NCBI GenBank assembly: GCA_002286855.1
Contig: NRSV01000003.1
Span: forward strand, 297,159-361,158
Direction: 5' to 3'
Length of the DNA: 64,000 nt
DNA from: Bipolaris cookei
Taxonomy: Eukaryota; Ascomycota; Dothideomycetes; Pleosporales; Pleosporaceae
The notes beneath the pieces are model-generated. The model was given only the letters and a program-made list of their open reading frames with translations, searched no databases and was not told the origin of the DNA. Each line of letters starts with the position of its first letter. Within the stretch, counting starts at the first letter, position 1. Position numbers and translations under genes: made by a program. This document shows, piece after piece, positions 32,942 through 44,115 of this stretch.

Positions 32942-33798
32942 TCAAGCTCGCGTACCTAGCGTCCACGGCATCTGCACCTCACCCCGACTACCCTGTCGAG
33001 AAGACTTTGTCGGTCTCCACATAGCGAAAATTGGTGCAGGAGTCAGCTCATGGGCGCTCTTCCTCCATTCGTCGCTCGCATTTGGTTTTTCGGTATCGAA
33101 GGCAATTTTCAGCAACGGTTGAAAACCAAATTTTTCGTATAGCGGCTTGCCCATGGCCGACGCTTCCATCCAACATTCCACATCGAGCTCGTCGGCACGC
33201 ACGACTCCCACATCCATAAGCAGGCAACCGATACCCCGGAGTCGATGAGCAGGATCCACTGCCATCCAGTTGAGTGCTATTCGCCAATGTTAGCGACTGG
33301 AAGAAAACAACTCCAATTATTTTTTCAATACTGTCGATCCCTGGAATAGCGCGTATGGAGAAAGAAACTTATGCTCCACTCACCACAATGGGGCCGTGCC
33401 ATCCAGCTCGCGCGAGGCTTGTACACCTGATTCAGTATCGATTCGCAGAAACGCCGCTGTTCACCTTCGGGCCACCACGGTGCCGTCAATTCTGGTGCTC
33501 CTGCTGCGTAAGGATTTTTTGTCGAAATCACCCATTGTGCGCAGCCCACAGCTCTGTTTGTGACGGTGTCGAATGCATAAAACCAATGGATTGACCGATC
33601 GGCCTGGTGTTGTTCCCAGAAGCGTTGTTTCGACTCGTTGATGGCAGCCTCGCGATGAGCAGCCGTGTAGCCAAGGACAGGAAATACAAGTTGAATAAAA
33701 GGTTCGTAAGGTGTGTGGTTTGCAGCCCAAATAACTTCCAAGATGCTATCCAGCTCTTGCTTTGTTTTGGCCTCGCGGACTAAGTATCTTTGCCCCAT
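32942..33798 (-). CDS. GNAT-family N-acetyltransferase
   Basis: Two exons, 33798-33384 and 33276-32942, give 249 residues. The acetyl-CoA binding motif A falls directly after the splice: ALNWMAVDPAHRLRGIGCLLMD, where RLRGIG is the pyrophosphate loop. The later PLYEKFGFQPL is the typical GNAT C-terminal beta-alpha element. The N-terminal part begins MGQRYLVREAKTKQELDSILEVIW, which is the usual first strand and helix. The substrate is unknown; such fungal members often act on small molecules. The 107-nt intron is about twice the local norm but has a canonical GTGAGT donor. It is divergent from the UstYa-like gene. Confidence 0.87.
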
Positions 33799-34330
33799 TG
33801 TTGCACTTCAGTGATCAGATGAGGCTGTGGCGATATCGGACAGGTAAAGTAGTCGTCGAATATGCTACCTTGCCGCCATGGCGCATGGACAGCGAAACCG
33901 GAGATATAGCACACCCCAAGTATTGGACATCGTAGATTGCCGTGTTAGGGTGAAGACGCCCAACAAGGAAGGTACTGTTGACACTGTTAGCGTCTTGGCG
34001 GCCTGAGCAAGTCACACCCTTTACACTAGCACACTTTGCCCGATAACCCCTCGCTTGGTATCACTATCATGGCCTGAAGATGCTTGTGACCTTCCTCGAT
34101 CGTACAGCGCCGGAAGACCGCCTGCTCGGCAATGTAACCGTCCACAGAGACAGATGGCGTTGCAATTCATCTACAACCCGACTGTCGGAGTGCGACAGCT
34201 AAAGGGTTGTTTTCGCCCGACAGTAGTCGTGACGTACGCCTGTACTACTGGTAACCTGGACACGTACTGCACAGCCGGCAGGATTTCTGTCTTATGAGGC
34301 CGCGTAGATTTGGCGCTCCATGTCCATCAT
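33799..34330. other. Divergent promoter, GNAT gene and UstYa-like gene
   Basis: About 530 bp shared by divergent starts. No clear TATA box or recognised repeat is seen. Confidence 0.4.
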
Positions 34331-35312
34331 ATGAACCACTCCAAGATGGAAGGATCTCCAGCATACCAGCCAGTATGTCGCGACGAAGAAGGTAATGGCT
34401 TAGCCGAACTAGACGCAAAAGAGAGCATTTCATGGGACTCCAACAGTACCGAGATCATTCCGACCAATACGCGCAGCTTTGTTGCATACTTGTCGCTTTT
34501 GCTACTCTCACTTTCAGTCAACATCTTGTTGGTTATGGACAACGCCAGACTGCGCATCTTACACTCTCCTGGCAAGAGCAAGTACAGTAGGTACTGGGTA
34601 TGAAATATTTGGTGTGTGCTCACGGTCCTAAAGGCGGACTGACCCTCGATACCAACGTGCCCTATCATGCCATGACCAGGTACTGGCACCCTAATGCAAG
34701 CGACAGCGACATGGAGGCAGCGTGGGATTCCATCGATACGAATGCCATGGCAGTGGCACTTGAAGACAAATTTGTAGAGCGTCTGGGTCTGCCCCCCTCC
34801 ACTCCATTTCCATGGGACACCGAACGTAGTGTATACTATGTCAGGGGTATACATGACCTACATTGCCTAGTGAGTTTAGCATCCCTCTGCAAATATTCAA
34901 AAACCGACTTTACCAGAAACTTGTTCGTAAAGCTATAGTCTCGAAACACAAGGGCAGCGAACAACCCTTCAATCTGCTACACATCTACCACTGCCTAGAT
35001 ATGCTACGACAAGACATCACGTGCGCAGCTGATGATACACCAATGCCAGCTCCATTATCCCATCAAACTGGCAATGGTCAGGACCGAAAGTGCCGTGACT
35101 GGAACAAATTGATCGCATGGGCAAGGCGTCCTGATCAGCACGCCTGTTATGAGTTTGACGACTATCGCGAGGCTACTAATACGCTTGAGAACTTTGCGTT
35201 TTGCCCGCCTTCATCTCCGTATCAAGATGTTCAGCAGGCATACTTCGAATATCACGGACATAAGGACCCATACGAACACAACGAGAATGCAGAAGACGTA
35301 ATCGTATTCTGA
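34331..35312 (+). CDS. UstYa-family (DUF3328) oxidase-like membrane protein
   Basis: Three exons: 34331-34586, 34634-34869 and 34917-35312, giving 295 residues. A 47-residue cytosolic segment precedes one membrane helix (about 48-68, SFVAYLSLLLLSLSVNILLVM). The luminal part carries both HxxHC motifs that define the family: HDLHC at 159-163 and HIYHC at 186-190, the latter continuing as LDMLRQDITCAADDTP. UstYa-type proteins carry out oxidative cyclisation of ribosomal peptides (ustiloxin, asperipin, phomopsin) or related tailoring steps. Intron 1 uses an AAG acceptor and is the weakest junction, while intron 2 follows the first motif and is canonical. ATG 34346 is an alternative start. A small secreted protein gene lies 680 bp downstream. 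Confidence 0.85.
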
Positions 35313-35989
35313 GCCCGCGAGTGACCCGCTCAGGAAGACGCGAATCCCTTGTGGTTTTTGTTGTCGGTTGTTTAACTCATAATAAAAGTTAGGGTTTTCC
35401 ACGCTACGAACGAAAAAAACTCACTTTTCAGCTCTCTACAAGTTCTGATGAGCATGCGATGCGATATCGATGTATGCTACACAGCATATTGGCAATTAGC
35501 CACTAGCATCTTTGGACCATGGATCGGAAGATGTGTACTGTCAAGTCGCTTGACCACGAAAAGAACGAGGCAGACACCCTTATCAGTAGCGTCATTCTCT
35601 GTCATCACAAATCGACCAAGTTGTGGGCTTGTCCTATTATTGTGATTGATTTTCGGAGGAGTTGGGGGTGAGTGCAGTGCAACTGTGATTCCGAGGCCTA
35701 CGGTTTTTCAGAGCGGCTGAGGACGATGCACGTCTAATATGTTGGGAAGACCACGATTACATGCGAAAAGTGGCGGTCCCGACATGCTGAGCTGAGGTAC
35801 GTAGCGGTCAACATATATATCTTAACGCATAAAACATCAATATATACCCTTCCACACATTAAACTTCACTCTACAATCTTTCATCGTACAAGTAAAGCGA
35901 TATCCTGCAAACCCGCGCCATGCTGACATACTGACCTTTAGACAGAACGTGAAAATTCGAGGAAGCACGCATAATCCAAGCTATCCACC
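35313..35989. other. Intergenic region and leader of the small secreted protein gene
   Basis: Holds an ATATATAT tract at 35813-35820 as a possible TATA element. A likely leader intron at 35892-35941 (GTAAAG donor, CTGAC branch, TTTAG acceptor, 50 nt) lies 48 bp before the ATG. Spliced out, it removes an upstream ATG. Confidence 0.45.
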
Positions 35990-36307
35990 ATGCACGCCGC
36001 CACCGCCCTAATTTCGCTTCTTGCCTTTGCGACAAGCATCTCTGCAGCTCCTATACCTATGCAGGCGGTAGCTCGAGCTGTGCCTGATATCAACGAAATG
36101 GCTCGAAATCCGGCACCTATCGATAACAGAGTTCACTGGGAAGACGGAAACCCTTCGCTTAGTGCCACTGGGAATGTCTTATGGGAGGATCTTGGTAAAG
36201 TTAAAGAGCTTATACACCATTTATCGGGAGAAAGTGAAGCCTCAAATACCGACGCCATTGGGGAAGTCGAGACCTTTGTCAAAGAGCATGACCAGTTTCA
36301 TTCATGA
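35990..36307 (+). CDS. Small secreted protein, cysteine-free
   Basis: A 105-residue product. A clear signal peptide (MHAATALISLLAFATSISA, cleaved before APIP) precedes a polar acidic mature chain of about 86 residues with no cysteine. It contains two related pieces, VHWEDGNP and VLWEDLGK, about 15 residues apart, then a helix-prone tail ending EHDQFHS. No dibasic Kex2 sites are seen. I do not recognise a family. It could be an effector-like secreted protein or, being next to a UstYa homologue, a ribosomal-peptide precursor. The lack of tandem core repeats and KR sites speaks against the second idea. A likely 50-nt leader intron lies just upstream. Confidence 0.65.
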   Translation: MHAATALISLLAFATSISAAPIPMQAVARAVPDINEMARNPAPIDNRVHWEDGNPSLSATGNVLWEDLGKVKELIHHLSGESEASNTDAIGEVETFVKEHDQFHS

Positions 36308-37491
36308 TGCTTGAATCGAATGGGCAATGTTGCTGACAGAAGTTCAAGGTATATAATTTTATTTCTCATGTTATGGTGCGTTTGCCGATTGTATTCAGTA
36401 TTTTTCCACGCGCTGCACATCAAATAGCTTGCATCCAGTACATATGCCGGAAGCGCAGTATGCTGTAAAATACGCTCTTTAATCGCCGAGTTAAGAGAAG
36501 AGAAACAGTTGTATCTCAGAGCTGCGTTAGTCATTTTGTCCCATCATGCATCGCTTCGCTATTTGACAAGCAGAGCGTATCTACCTTGACAGTGTTCCAT
36601 GGCATTCCCTATGCAGGAGATTGTGAGCAGCCATCTAGTGTGGATTGCCACCGCTGCAGCGGTGACCGGATCTCGACCTAGCATATCAATGGATCACCGC
36701 AGCAGGTGTGCGCTGGCACATGTGTCACGATGTCAGCGTCTGGCCGTCTTACTCAACTTCCTGGTAACAGTTGCCGTGACACAATGCCGAGAATGGTGTG
36801 CTACAAGGTTACATAACGACCAACAAACTTAAAAGCAGGTCACCAAGCCCGTTAAAGCTGGCATGCCCAATATCACGATAAGACTGCCCGTACTAGCGAC
36901 TGGGGTATAATCTGATTTGCTAACCCAATCTGACTCACCTGTTCATCTGACCAGGTAACACAAACCCACATACAAATGGACATTTCGGTCGGCGATCGAC
37001 ACAGTGCTCCATTCGTGCATACCACTCTGTTGCCTTGTAACGCCTGTGTAACGCGATACAACTTCGTTTCTACATCTAGGATGTTTACACACTTGTTACT
37101 TTTCTGTCAATCTTCTGTCTTTCTTGTTTCGCCACTACAGGTGTCTTGTATTGTGGACAGACAGCGGATAACTACTTTGTGCAATATGCTGGCTGTCGGC
37201 TTTCCAATCGCATATTGTCGCCCATTTGGCGGCTCGCAGCCTTACTTTGTTTGCGGGCCTGTGTCGCTCCAAGATGAATGGGTAGGCACATTAAGGCGTT
37301 TGATAGCCACATACACTTGTTGTTCGTATGTGTTGGCTGTTACTGGTTGACTAACATCTCATCCGTCTCAACTGAGACTGCCACAGTGCCAGCCACAGTT
37401 GAGTAGTCGTTCGTCATCGCTACCGCTTATTCACTAAGATTGCAAGCTTCCGGTGTCTCATACTTTTGACGAGGGCGGGAAGAGCGCAACA
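36308..37491. other. Intergenic region before the rhodopsin-fold gene
   Basis: 1.2 kb with no recognised gene. A 124-codon open frame (36976-37350) starts with ATG but has no recognisable domain. Confidence 0.4.
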
Positions 37492-39013
37492 ATGGCAGTG
37501 CTGCCTTTTATTTCTTCCCGCCGCCCCATCCCGCGGCGGCCGGGAAGCGGCGCGGATGTCGGACCGTTCGTCAACGTCATTACCTGGACCTTGCTGATTA
37601 CTTCCGCATTTGCAGTTCTAGCTAGACTGATTACGAAACGTGCTCTCCGGAGGAGGATCTATATTGACGATGCTTTTGTCATGCTGGCTCTGGTACGTTG
37701 TCATTGATTCATCATCTCGTTTGTTGACCTGGCTCATAGTACTGATGATGTATGTGAACTAGGCCTCAAGCATAGCATCAGGTGGGGCCGTCAGTCTTCA
37801 GACACATAATGTTCTTGGGAGGGACATGTCGCTACTTACTCAGAGTCAGCTGGTGGTATATCGAAAAGTAAGGCATGCCGTCAGATCAAATGTTGGATCA
37901 ATGGTGTGATAACTGTGGTTTAGGCTGAATATGCAAACAACCTTCTCTATATCGCAACTTTGGGGTTTGCGAAGTTGTCTATCATCTCGCTACTCATGAT
38001 TCTCACAGCTTCAAAAACCCACCGCAACCTCGGTCTAGCGCTGGCTGGCTTCATTACACTCTGGAAGGTATTCTCAATGTGTCTTGCAGCTTTCCAATGT
38101 GGAACTACTGAGCCATGGCGCTTCTTAGGGAACGAAGAAATGTGTTTCGACATTGTATTTTTGAGGCTCGCTATCATATTATCCCTTTGTTTCTGACAAG
38201 TCAATAGGTCTCCTTTTGGCGTTTCGTGGGTGCGATCAATATCCTGACCGACCTGGCGCTCATTGCGTTTCCAGTGCACGTCGTCATGGCACTGCAGATG
38301 AGCATGAGCAAAAAGATTACTATCCTCACCTTTTTTGGTGCACGATCACTGTATGTTTGATGTATTTTGTTCTATAGTAAATTTCTTAACTCACACATCC
38401 TAGAGACATCATCGCGACTGCTGTTCAGATGGTCTACCTCGACGGCTTCACCTCGCCCAACCCTACCAAGACACTGTGGAAATGGACGCTCCTCGCTCAG
38501 ATCATTGAGTGCATCACCATCATTACATCATGTGTACCCTATATACGACCCCTCCTAGAGTCGGTTCCATCAGGATTATATGCGAGTGACGATCTACGCC
38601 GTCGAGGTACATCATCTGAGCATGGCGTCTCCCGTAGTAAAAACAGCTCCTATCAGCTATCTAGCATCGCCTCCAAAGTCGGGACCGGGATCACGAGATC
38701 AAGTAGAAAGAGTCTCCATACTGAAAATACTGGAATCAAACGCTTCTTGCTAATGCTTTCACAAGACAAAACTACGCATACAAACTCTGCTTCAGGCATA
38801 CCTGGGGGACCGAGGCGTTTGGATGGCGCAACGGATGTTGAGATCACAGCCGTACGTCATAGAAATGGGGATGATAAGAGGCTAGAGACTGTAAGCATGG
38901 GAACTCACTCTAAGATCTTGAAGACGACGGTTGTTAGCGCTGAGTGGGAAGAGGCAGAAGTCAAGGGGCACGATGGGTCGAGTGACGAGATTGAAGTTAT
39001 GCACAGAGGCTAG
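37492..39013 (+). CDS. Fungal rhodopsin-domain (SAT4/PTH11-like) integral membrane protein
   Basis: Five exons: 37492-37692, 37763-37867, 37924-38154, 38208-38350 and 38404-39013, giving 429 residues. Seven membrane helices fit, beginning NVITWTLLITSAFAVLARLITKR. Family marks include RIYIDDAFVMLAL, YIATLGFAKLSIISLL, FGARSLDIIATAVQMV and WKWTLLAQIIECITIITSCVPYIRPLLES. Many such proteins are candidate G-protein-coupled or stress-sensing receptors; ligands are mostly unknown. The roughly 140-residue C-terminal tail is Ser/Thr-rich and likely cytosolic. The start ATG at 37492 (MAVLPF) follows an open frame that begins with GTG. All introns are 53-70 nt. Confidence 0.87.
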
Positions 39014-41319
39014 CTTGGAGTATCAGGAATGATATTTCTTATTTCACTAATCTACAGAAATGACATGAGGAAATTCCGAAAGTCCGACATCGCCAGAAAG
39101 ATGCAACCCGTTTCTATAATATCGTCTGAAAGAAGAAACCCATAATCTCTATTCATCAAAGTCAGATAATACCAACCACTCAAATTCCAGATATGTAAGC
39201 GTCATGCTCACAACCTCAACTTCTAATCGGTTGAATCGCTTCATCCATTTCACCACATGTTCCCTGTGGACCCTCACTCTTATTTCGATGTCAACGCTCG
39301 ATCAGATCCCCGGCAGTTTGAGTGTAACACTACTAACCTACCCCCTTCAACAATTCTTCTCTCCCCTCTACATACTTACCCAATTAAACCCAAATCCAAC
39401 ACCTCCATCCCCGTGCACTATCCCAACACCACCTACGCATCTCTCTCTTACCTCCCCCATCTTCGCATTAATTCCCAGTCAACAAAAACCCCGTACCACA
39501 CCATCCCCACCACCCTTCCCTCCTTCCCTCGCACACAACAAACCCCACAAACCGAGTCACACACCTCCAATACGCCCCAATATAACGCCGTAGCACACGG
39601 CAGTACGTGTCTGTTCTACGACGTGTACGCAATACAACCAGCGACTGCGTTCCACGCAGGTTCCCGTGTAGAAAGTAGTGGAACTATGCTGCTAGTATAG
39701 GTAGGTGGGTTGATGCAGTTGACACAGTTGACTCAGATGGAGAGATACGGGTGGATGGGCAGCTAGGATGGCTCAGACATTTGTTTTGGTGTTTGGGGGA
39801 AGCTTGGGGAGGGGTGGTAAGACAAACAGGGAGGCAGCGAACTAAGTGGGTGGATATGGTGCTTGTGTGTGGAGCTGGCGTTATGGGTTGATGGTAAATT
39901 GGCACGGTTCTGTGTGCGAGGGTTGTATCAGGGAGGCTTTTCCACGTGCGGAATGGCGTTTAACAGGATCTGGGTTCCTTTGGTTTGCTTCATGCTGAAT
40001 TATCTAGATGCTTGGTTGAAAATCTTGATCCACGTTTGTGTTACTGTGAAGTGTGTGGATGGTTCTGAGTACTTGATGGTATTGGTATTTCAGTTGATTT
40101 TTCTTATGCTACTAGGAGCTGTAACTAGTGAATATATGCCTATTAGGTTGAGCAGACCACGATGATGTATCGTGGTGAGGTTGCTGTTACAAGCCGAGTA
40201 AGAAATGTTTCTCACCTCTAAAACATAATGTATACGTAGTATAGTAGTCAAGAAAACTACATTAAGCGTGGGCCACCTCTCCATATACATCCCTGCACAG
40301 TCCGTAGAACCTAGCCCTTCCCTCCTCCCAACTGTAAAACCTCATACCAGCTAAACCTCGAAAAAAAAAATGACTAGACTACACATCATTCCCTCTTCCC
40401 ACTCGGAGCCAAAAAAAACTCCTCGGCCCGTTATTTAAAAAGAAACCCCACAATACACACTACAACCCCACCATCGTACTCCGCACATTTGCTTCCCCAC
40501 CAATCAATCACATCCCCTGTAACCCAAGGCGCCAGCAAGGGGGTTTCCTGCAGTGTAATGTGTCGAGTACCCGCCGTCACTGCAACCAGCCTCTATACGG
40601 TACGGTATGGACGGAGACGTTACGTTTGCGCGGCTTTAACGCAAACCGCACACTCATCCGTAGTGCTCCACTCTACCACCTCTTCATTTTTCCCACTTTC
40701 GCCCGTATGGTCTAGCACATGTAACTACATTCTCTCGTATTCCCCTTGTTACTAAGGCTATGTTTTTTGGGTGAAGTAGTAAGTAGGTAGTTTGCAGAGA
40801 GGCTATTTGCAGCACCGGGGACCGACGAAGTTGCGTACGTTGCTTGCCTGCGTACGCGTATGAATTGTATGTGGGGGGGTGTTTTTATTTCCCAGGTTTC
40901 GCGCTTTTTCAGCCGTTTAAACCATCCCGACACGCTGCGACGAGTACATGGGCGCTGCTGCGGTTTAGTGGCTGGTTTGCGAGAGAGCGAGGACGTGGAT
41001 TGAGATTGGGCTGCATTGGGGGATATAGTTTAGCTTTGTGTGACTGATCCGTGCTCCTTATTTTTTGGGGCTAGTAGGGGCGGGTTCTAGAGGGTGAGTT
41101 TGGGCGGTGTTTTTTTGGGGCGGTCTGGTTGCGGGTTGGGTAAGAGTGGGAGCTGACTTCTATACTTTCACTTGGGTTTGGTGTGCAGATTTTAGTGGGG
41201 TTATACGGTACCTACGTACGGACTTTACTTTTTTAACTTCTTTTCAGGTCTATCTCTCGTCTATCTCTTGTCAGCTGCTGCGGATCGTTTGCCCTGATCT
41301 ATCGCGGCTTCCTGGCACC
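39014..41319. other. Long intergenic region before the permease gene
   Basis: 2.3 kb with no supported gene. Pyrimidine-rich, C-rich sequence fills about 39330-39560 and produces Pro/Thr/Ser-rich spurious frames. A purine-rich G tract lies near 41080-41130. No repeat element or RNA is recognised. Confidence 0.4.
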
Positions 41320-43344
41320 ATGGAGAAGCGGATTCATCTCCAGAATTTCGATGAGGGTATGCTGCAGCCGAGAGAGAGACGCTTGGTGTCGGGATCCAAG
41401 TGCCAGGAATTCGATCGCGATCAGTATGAGTTGGCGAGAGTGGGAAAAGAACAGGTGTTGAAGGTAAATGGCCTACTAAGCATTCGTGGATATTCCGATC
41501 TAACTCATGATAGCGTCGCTTTGGATTGGTATCAATGACGGGTCTGTCATGCGGCTTGATGTGTACTTGGGAGACGCTGCTCGTGTAAGTTTATGCGAGA
41601 TTGAATACAAAAAAGATATCTTTGTGCTGACGCCAGCTGCTGTAGTGTTTTCTCAATAGGCTTCAACAAGTAAGACACCTCGGTTACGCATTGCATACTT
41701 GACGGCGAACTGATTGTTGTGGTTTAGCGGCGGACCTGCTGGTCTTATATACGGCTTCATCCTCATCTGGCTCGGTAACTTCTCCGTCTTTATCTGCATT
41801 GGGGAGCTGGCTAGTGCGGTACCGACGGCTGGAGGTCAATACCATTGGGTGTCGCTGCTGGCACCACGGTCGAGCAACAAGTTCTTCAGCTATGTGACAG
41901 GTAAGCCCTGTTCTAGGAACATTTTTAGTAAACTCATAACGCTTGTAGGCTGGCTCACAGTAATTGGATGGATTGCAGCTCTAACTTCCGTATGCTACTT
42001 TGTTGCAGACCTCATCCTACAACTCGTCAGTTTGAACAACGTCAACGGGGCTTATGCGCGAGAAGGTTGGCATGGCACACTCCTCCTATGGGCTCTCCTG
42101 CTCCTCTGTGTCTTGATCAACGTATTCATCAGCGGTGCGCTACCCACCATCGAAGTTCTTGTGCTGATCGTCCATATCCTTGGTTTCTTCGGCATCCTCA
42201 TCCCACTGGTTTACCTCACGCCAGCACACAACTCAGCCAAAGATATTTTCTCGAAATTCCACAATGAAGGCGCGTGGAGTACCCATACATTGGCGTTCTT
42301 CGTTGGTTTACAAGGCAATGCCTTAGCTTTTGTCGGAACAGACTCTGTCGTCCATGTAAGTATAGTGAAACCCAGCATTCCAACTCCTTCCCTGTTAATA
42401 ACTACAAAAATAGATGTCAGAAGAAGTCAAAAACGCAAGCACCGAAGTCCCCCGCTCCATGCTCCTCAGCCTCGCCATAAACGGCACCCTAGCCCTCGGC
42501 ATGCTCTTCGCCGTACTCTTCAGTGCTGATGACATCCCGTACCTACTCCAAGACCAAGACGCCCAAACCGCTCCCTTTCTCCGCATATTCCACCGCGCCG
42601 TGGGCTCAAAAGCCGGCGCTACAGTCATGGTCTCCATCATTGTGCTCCTAGAATTCTGTAGCGCAATGGGCTGTCTAGCCGCCGCATCACGCATGACATG
42701 GTCTTTTGCACGGGACCGCGGCTTACCTTTTTCGCGAGCCCTAAGCATGGTATGTTTCCCCTTTCCCTTCTCCCTAAAGTATAAAACTCGATCTTCTTCC
42801 TCAAACCAAGAAAACAAGAATCAGGATAAAATGTGAACTCACAAAGAACCAGATCGACAAACGCAGCACCATCCCCGTCATCTCCATCCTCATTGTAACC
42901 CTCTTCGCCGCCTTCATCGCCCTCATCAACATAGGCAGCAGCATTGCCTTCAACGGCACAATCTCACTTGTCCTTGAAGGCTTCTATCTCTCCTACTTAC
43001 TTGCCATCGCACTGCTGCTCTGGCGGCGTCTCCGCGGCGACCTCGACGGTCCCGACACAGCGATGCAAGCGGATGCAAACATGCAAGAAAAGAGGTTATC
43101 ATGGGGCCCCTGGCGTCTCCGCGGTGCGCTGGGCGTTGCGAATAACGTGGTAGCGATTGCATATCTTTGCCTCATCATTTTTTTCAGCTTTTGGCCTACG
43201 CGGGCGAACCCGGATTTGCAGAGTATGAATTGAGCGGGGGCGGTGACGGGGGGTGTGGCAGCGTTTAGCGTGCTGTATTATGTGCTGCTTGCGAAGAAGT
43301 CTTATACGGGGCCTGTGGTTGAGGTTGATCCGCGAGCGTTGTGA
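41320..43344 (+). pseudogene. Amino-acid/GABA permease (APC superfamily) with in-frame stop
   Basis: Seven exons: 41320-41463, 41514-41584, 41646-41669, 41728-41900, 41949-42355, 42414-42749 and from 42853. Phases agree throughout. The chain carries APC motifs: LKRRFGLVSMTGLSCGLMCTWE, NGGPAGLIYGF, GELASAVPTAGGQYHWVS and SEEVKNASTEVPRSM. At 43231-43233 the codon after QSMN is TGA, where permeases of this group have MNW. After it the frame stays open for 36 codons to a natural TGA at 43342-43344, coding the last membrane helix (GGVAAFSVLYYVLLAKK) and tail. As read, the product is 511 residues instead of about 548 and lacks that helix. A single G-to-A change explains it. The 24-nt third exon is unusually small. 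Confidence 0.85.
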
Positions 43345-44115
43345 GAGGTGGGGTGGTAGTTGTGGTGGGTGGGAGAGATTAATATACTGTAGGATTGGAT
43401 ATGATTTATCACTATGATTGAGACAAAGAGTGTCAACTGAAGGTGGGAGAAGTCGTGCTTTTGTATATTTTCAAAAGGCATGGTATGCTTCTTTCACAAA
43501 ATGAATAGGATAAATAAATTATTGTCTTCACTTGGGGGCATTAGCAATGCACAAAATGAGATGTGCATCTCACAACCTTACTTCATTGGTGCCGTTTGCT
43601 TGGCTCTCATGAAACAGTACATCTAGTAGGCCAATCATGTAAATAAATCGTTATAATTAATAATCGGCATTCGTGATATTCATTAAAAGTTCTCTTTAAT
43701 CGTACACAAATTTCGTCTTTGCTGATCTCTGGACATGTCGGAGACATCCGTTATGAGCATTACCTTTATCATGTACGCCATTCGGATCAGCCGGGTAAGA
43801 AAAAGAAAAAAGAAAACACGTAGTATATACAAAGGAGACAGGAAGGGAATCGCTCAACATCTAGCCGTAAATAGTGAAAAAGATCATAATCGATCATTAC
43901 TCAAAAAAAAAAGCTCCAAAAGGGTCGTCTGAGTTCGTCGGGGATATCATTAAAAAGGCGTGTCTCCAGCTCCAGGGTGGGTGGGAGAAAGCAAGTGTCG
44001 AACTACACAGCTCAAGAAAGCGCGCCCATAGCAAGGGCCACGATCTTAGGGTTGGGCCGATCCTTTCTGATGACAACTATAACCATGGAAAAATACATAT
44101 CAACGAAGTGGTTCT
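43345..44115. other. Convergent intergenic region, permease and charged-protein gene
   Basis: AT-rich sequence between the ends of two convergent genes. No gene or repeat is recognised. Confidence 0.45.

Noticed and set aside
36976..37350. 124-codon ATG-initiated open frame
   Set aside because: No domain, no signal peptide and no splice context. It is kept as unsupported.
39257..39700. 147-codon Pro/Thr/Ser-rich open frame
   Set aside because: Product of a C-rich pyrimidine tract, with a competing overlapping frame.
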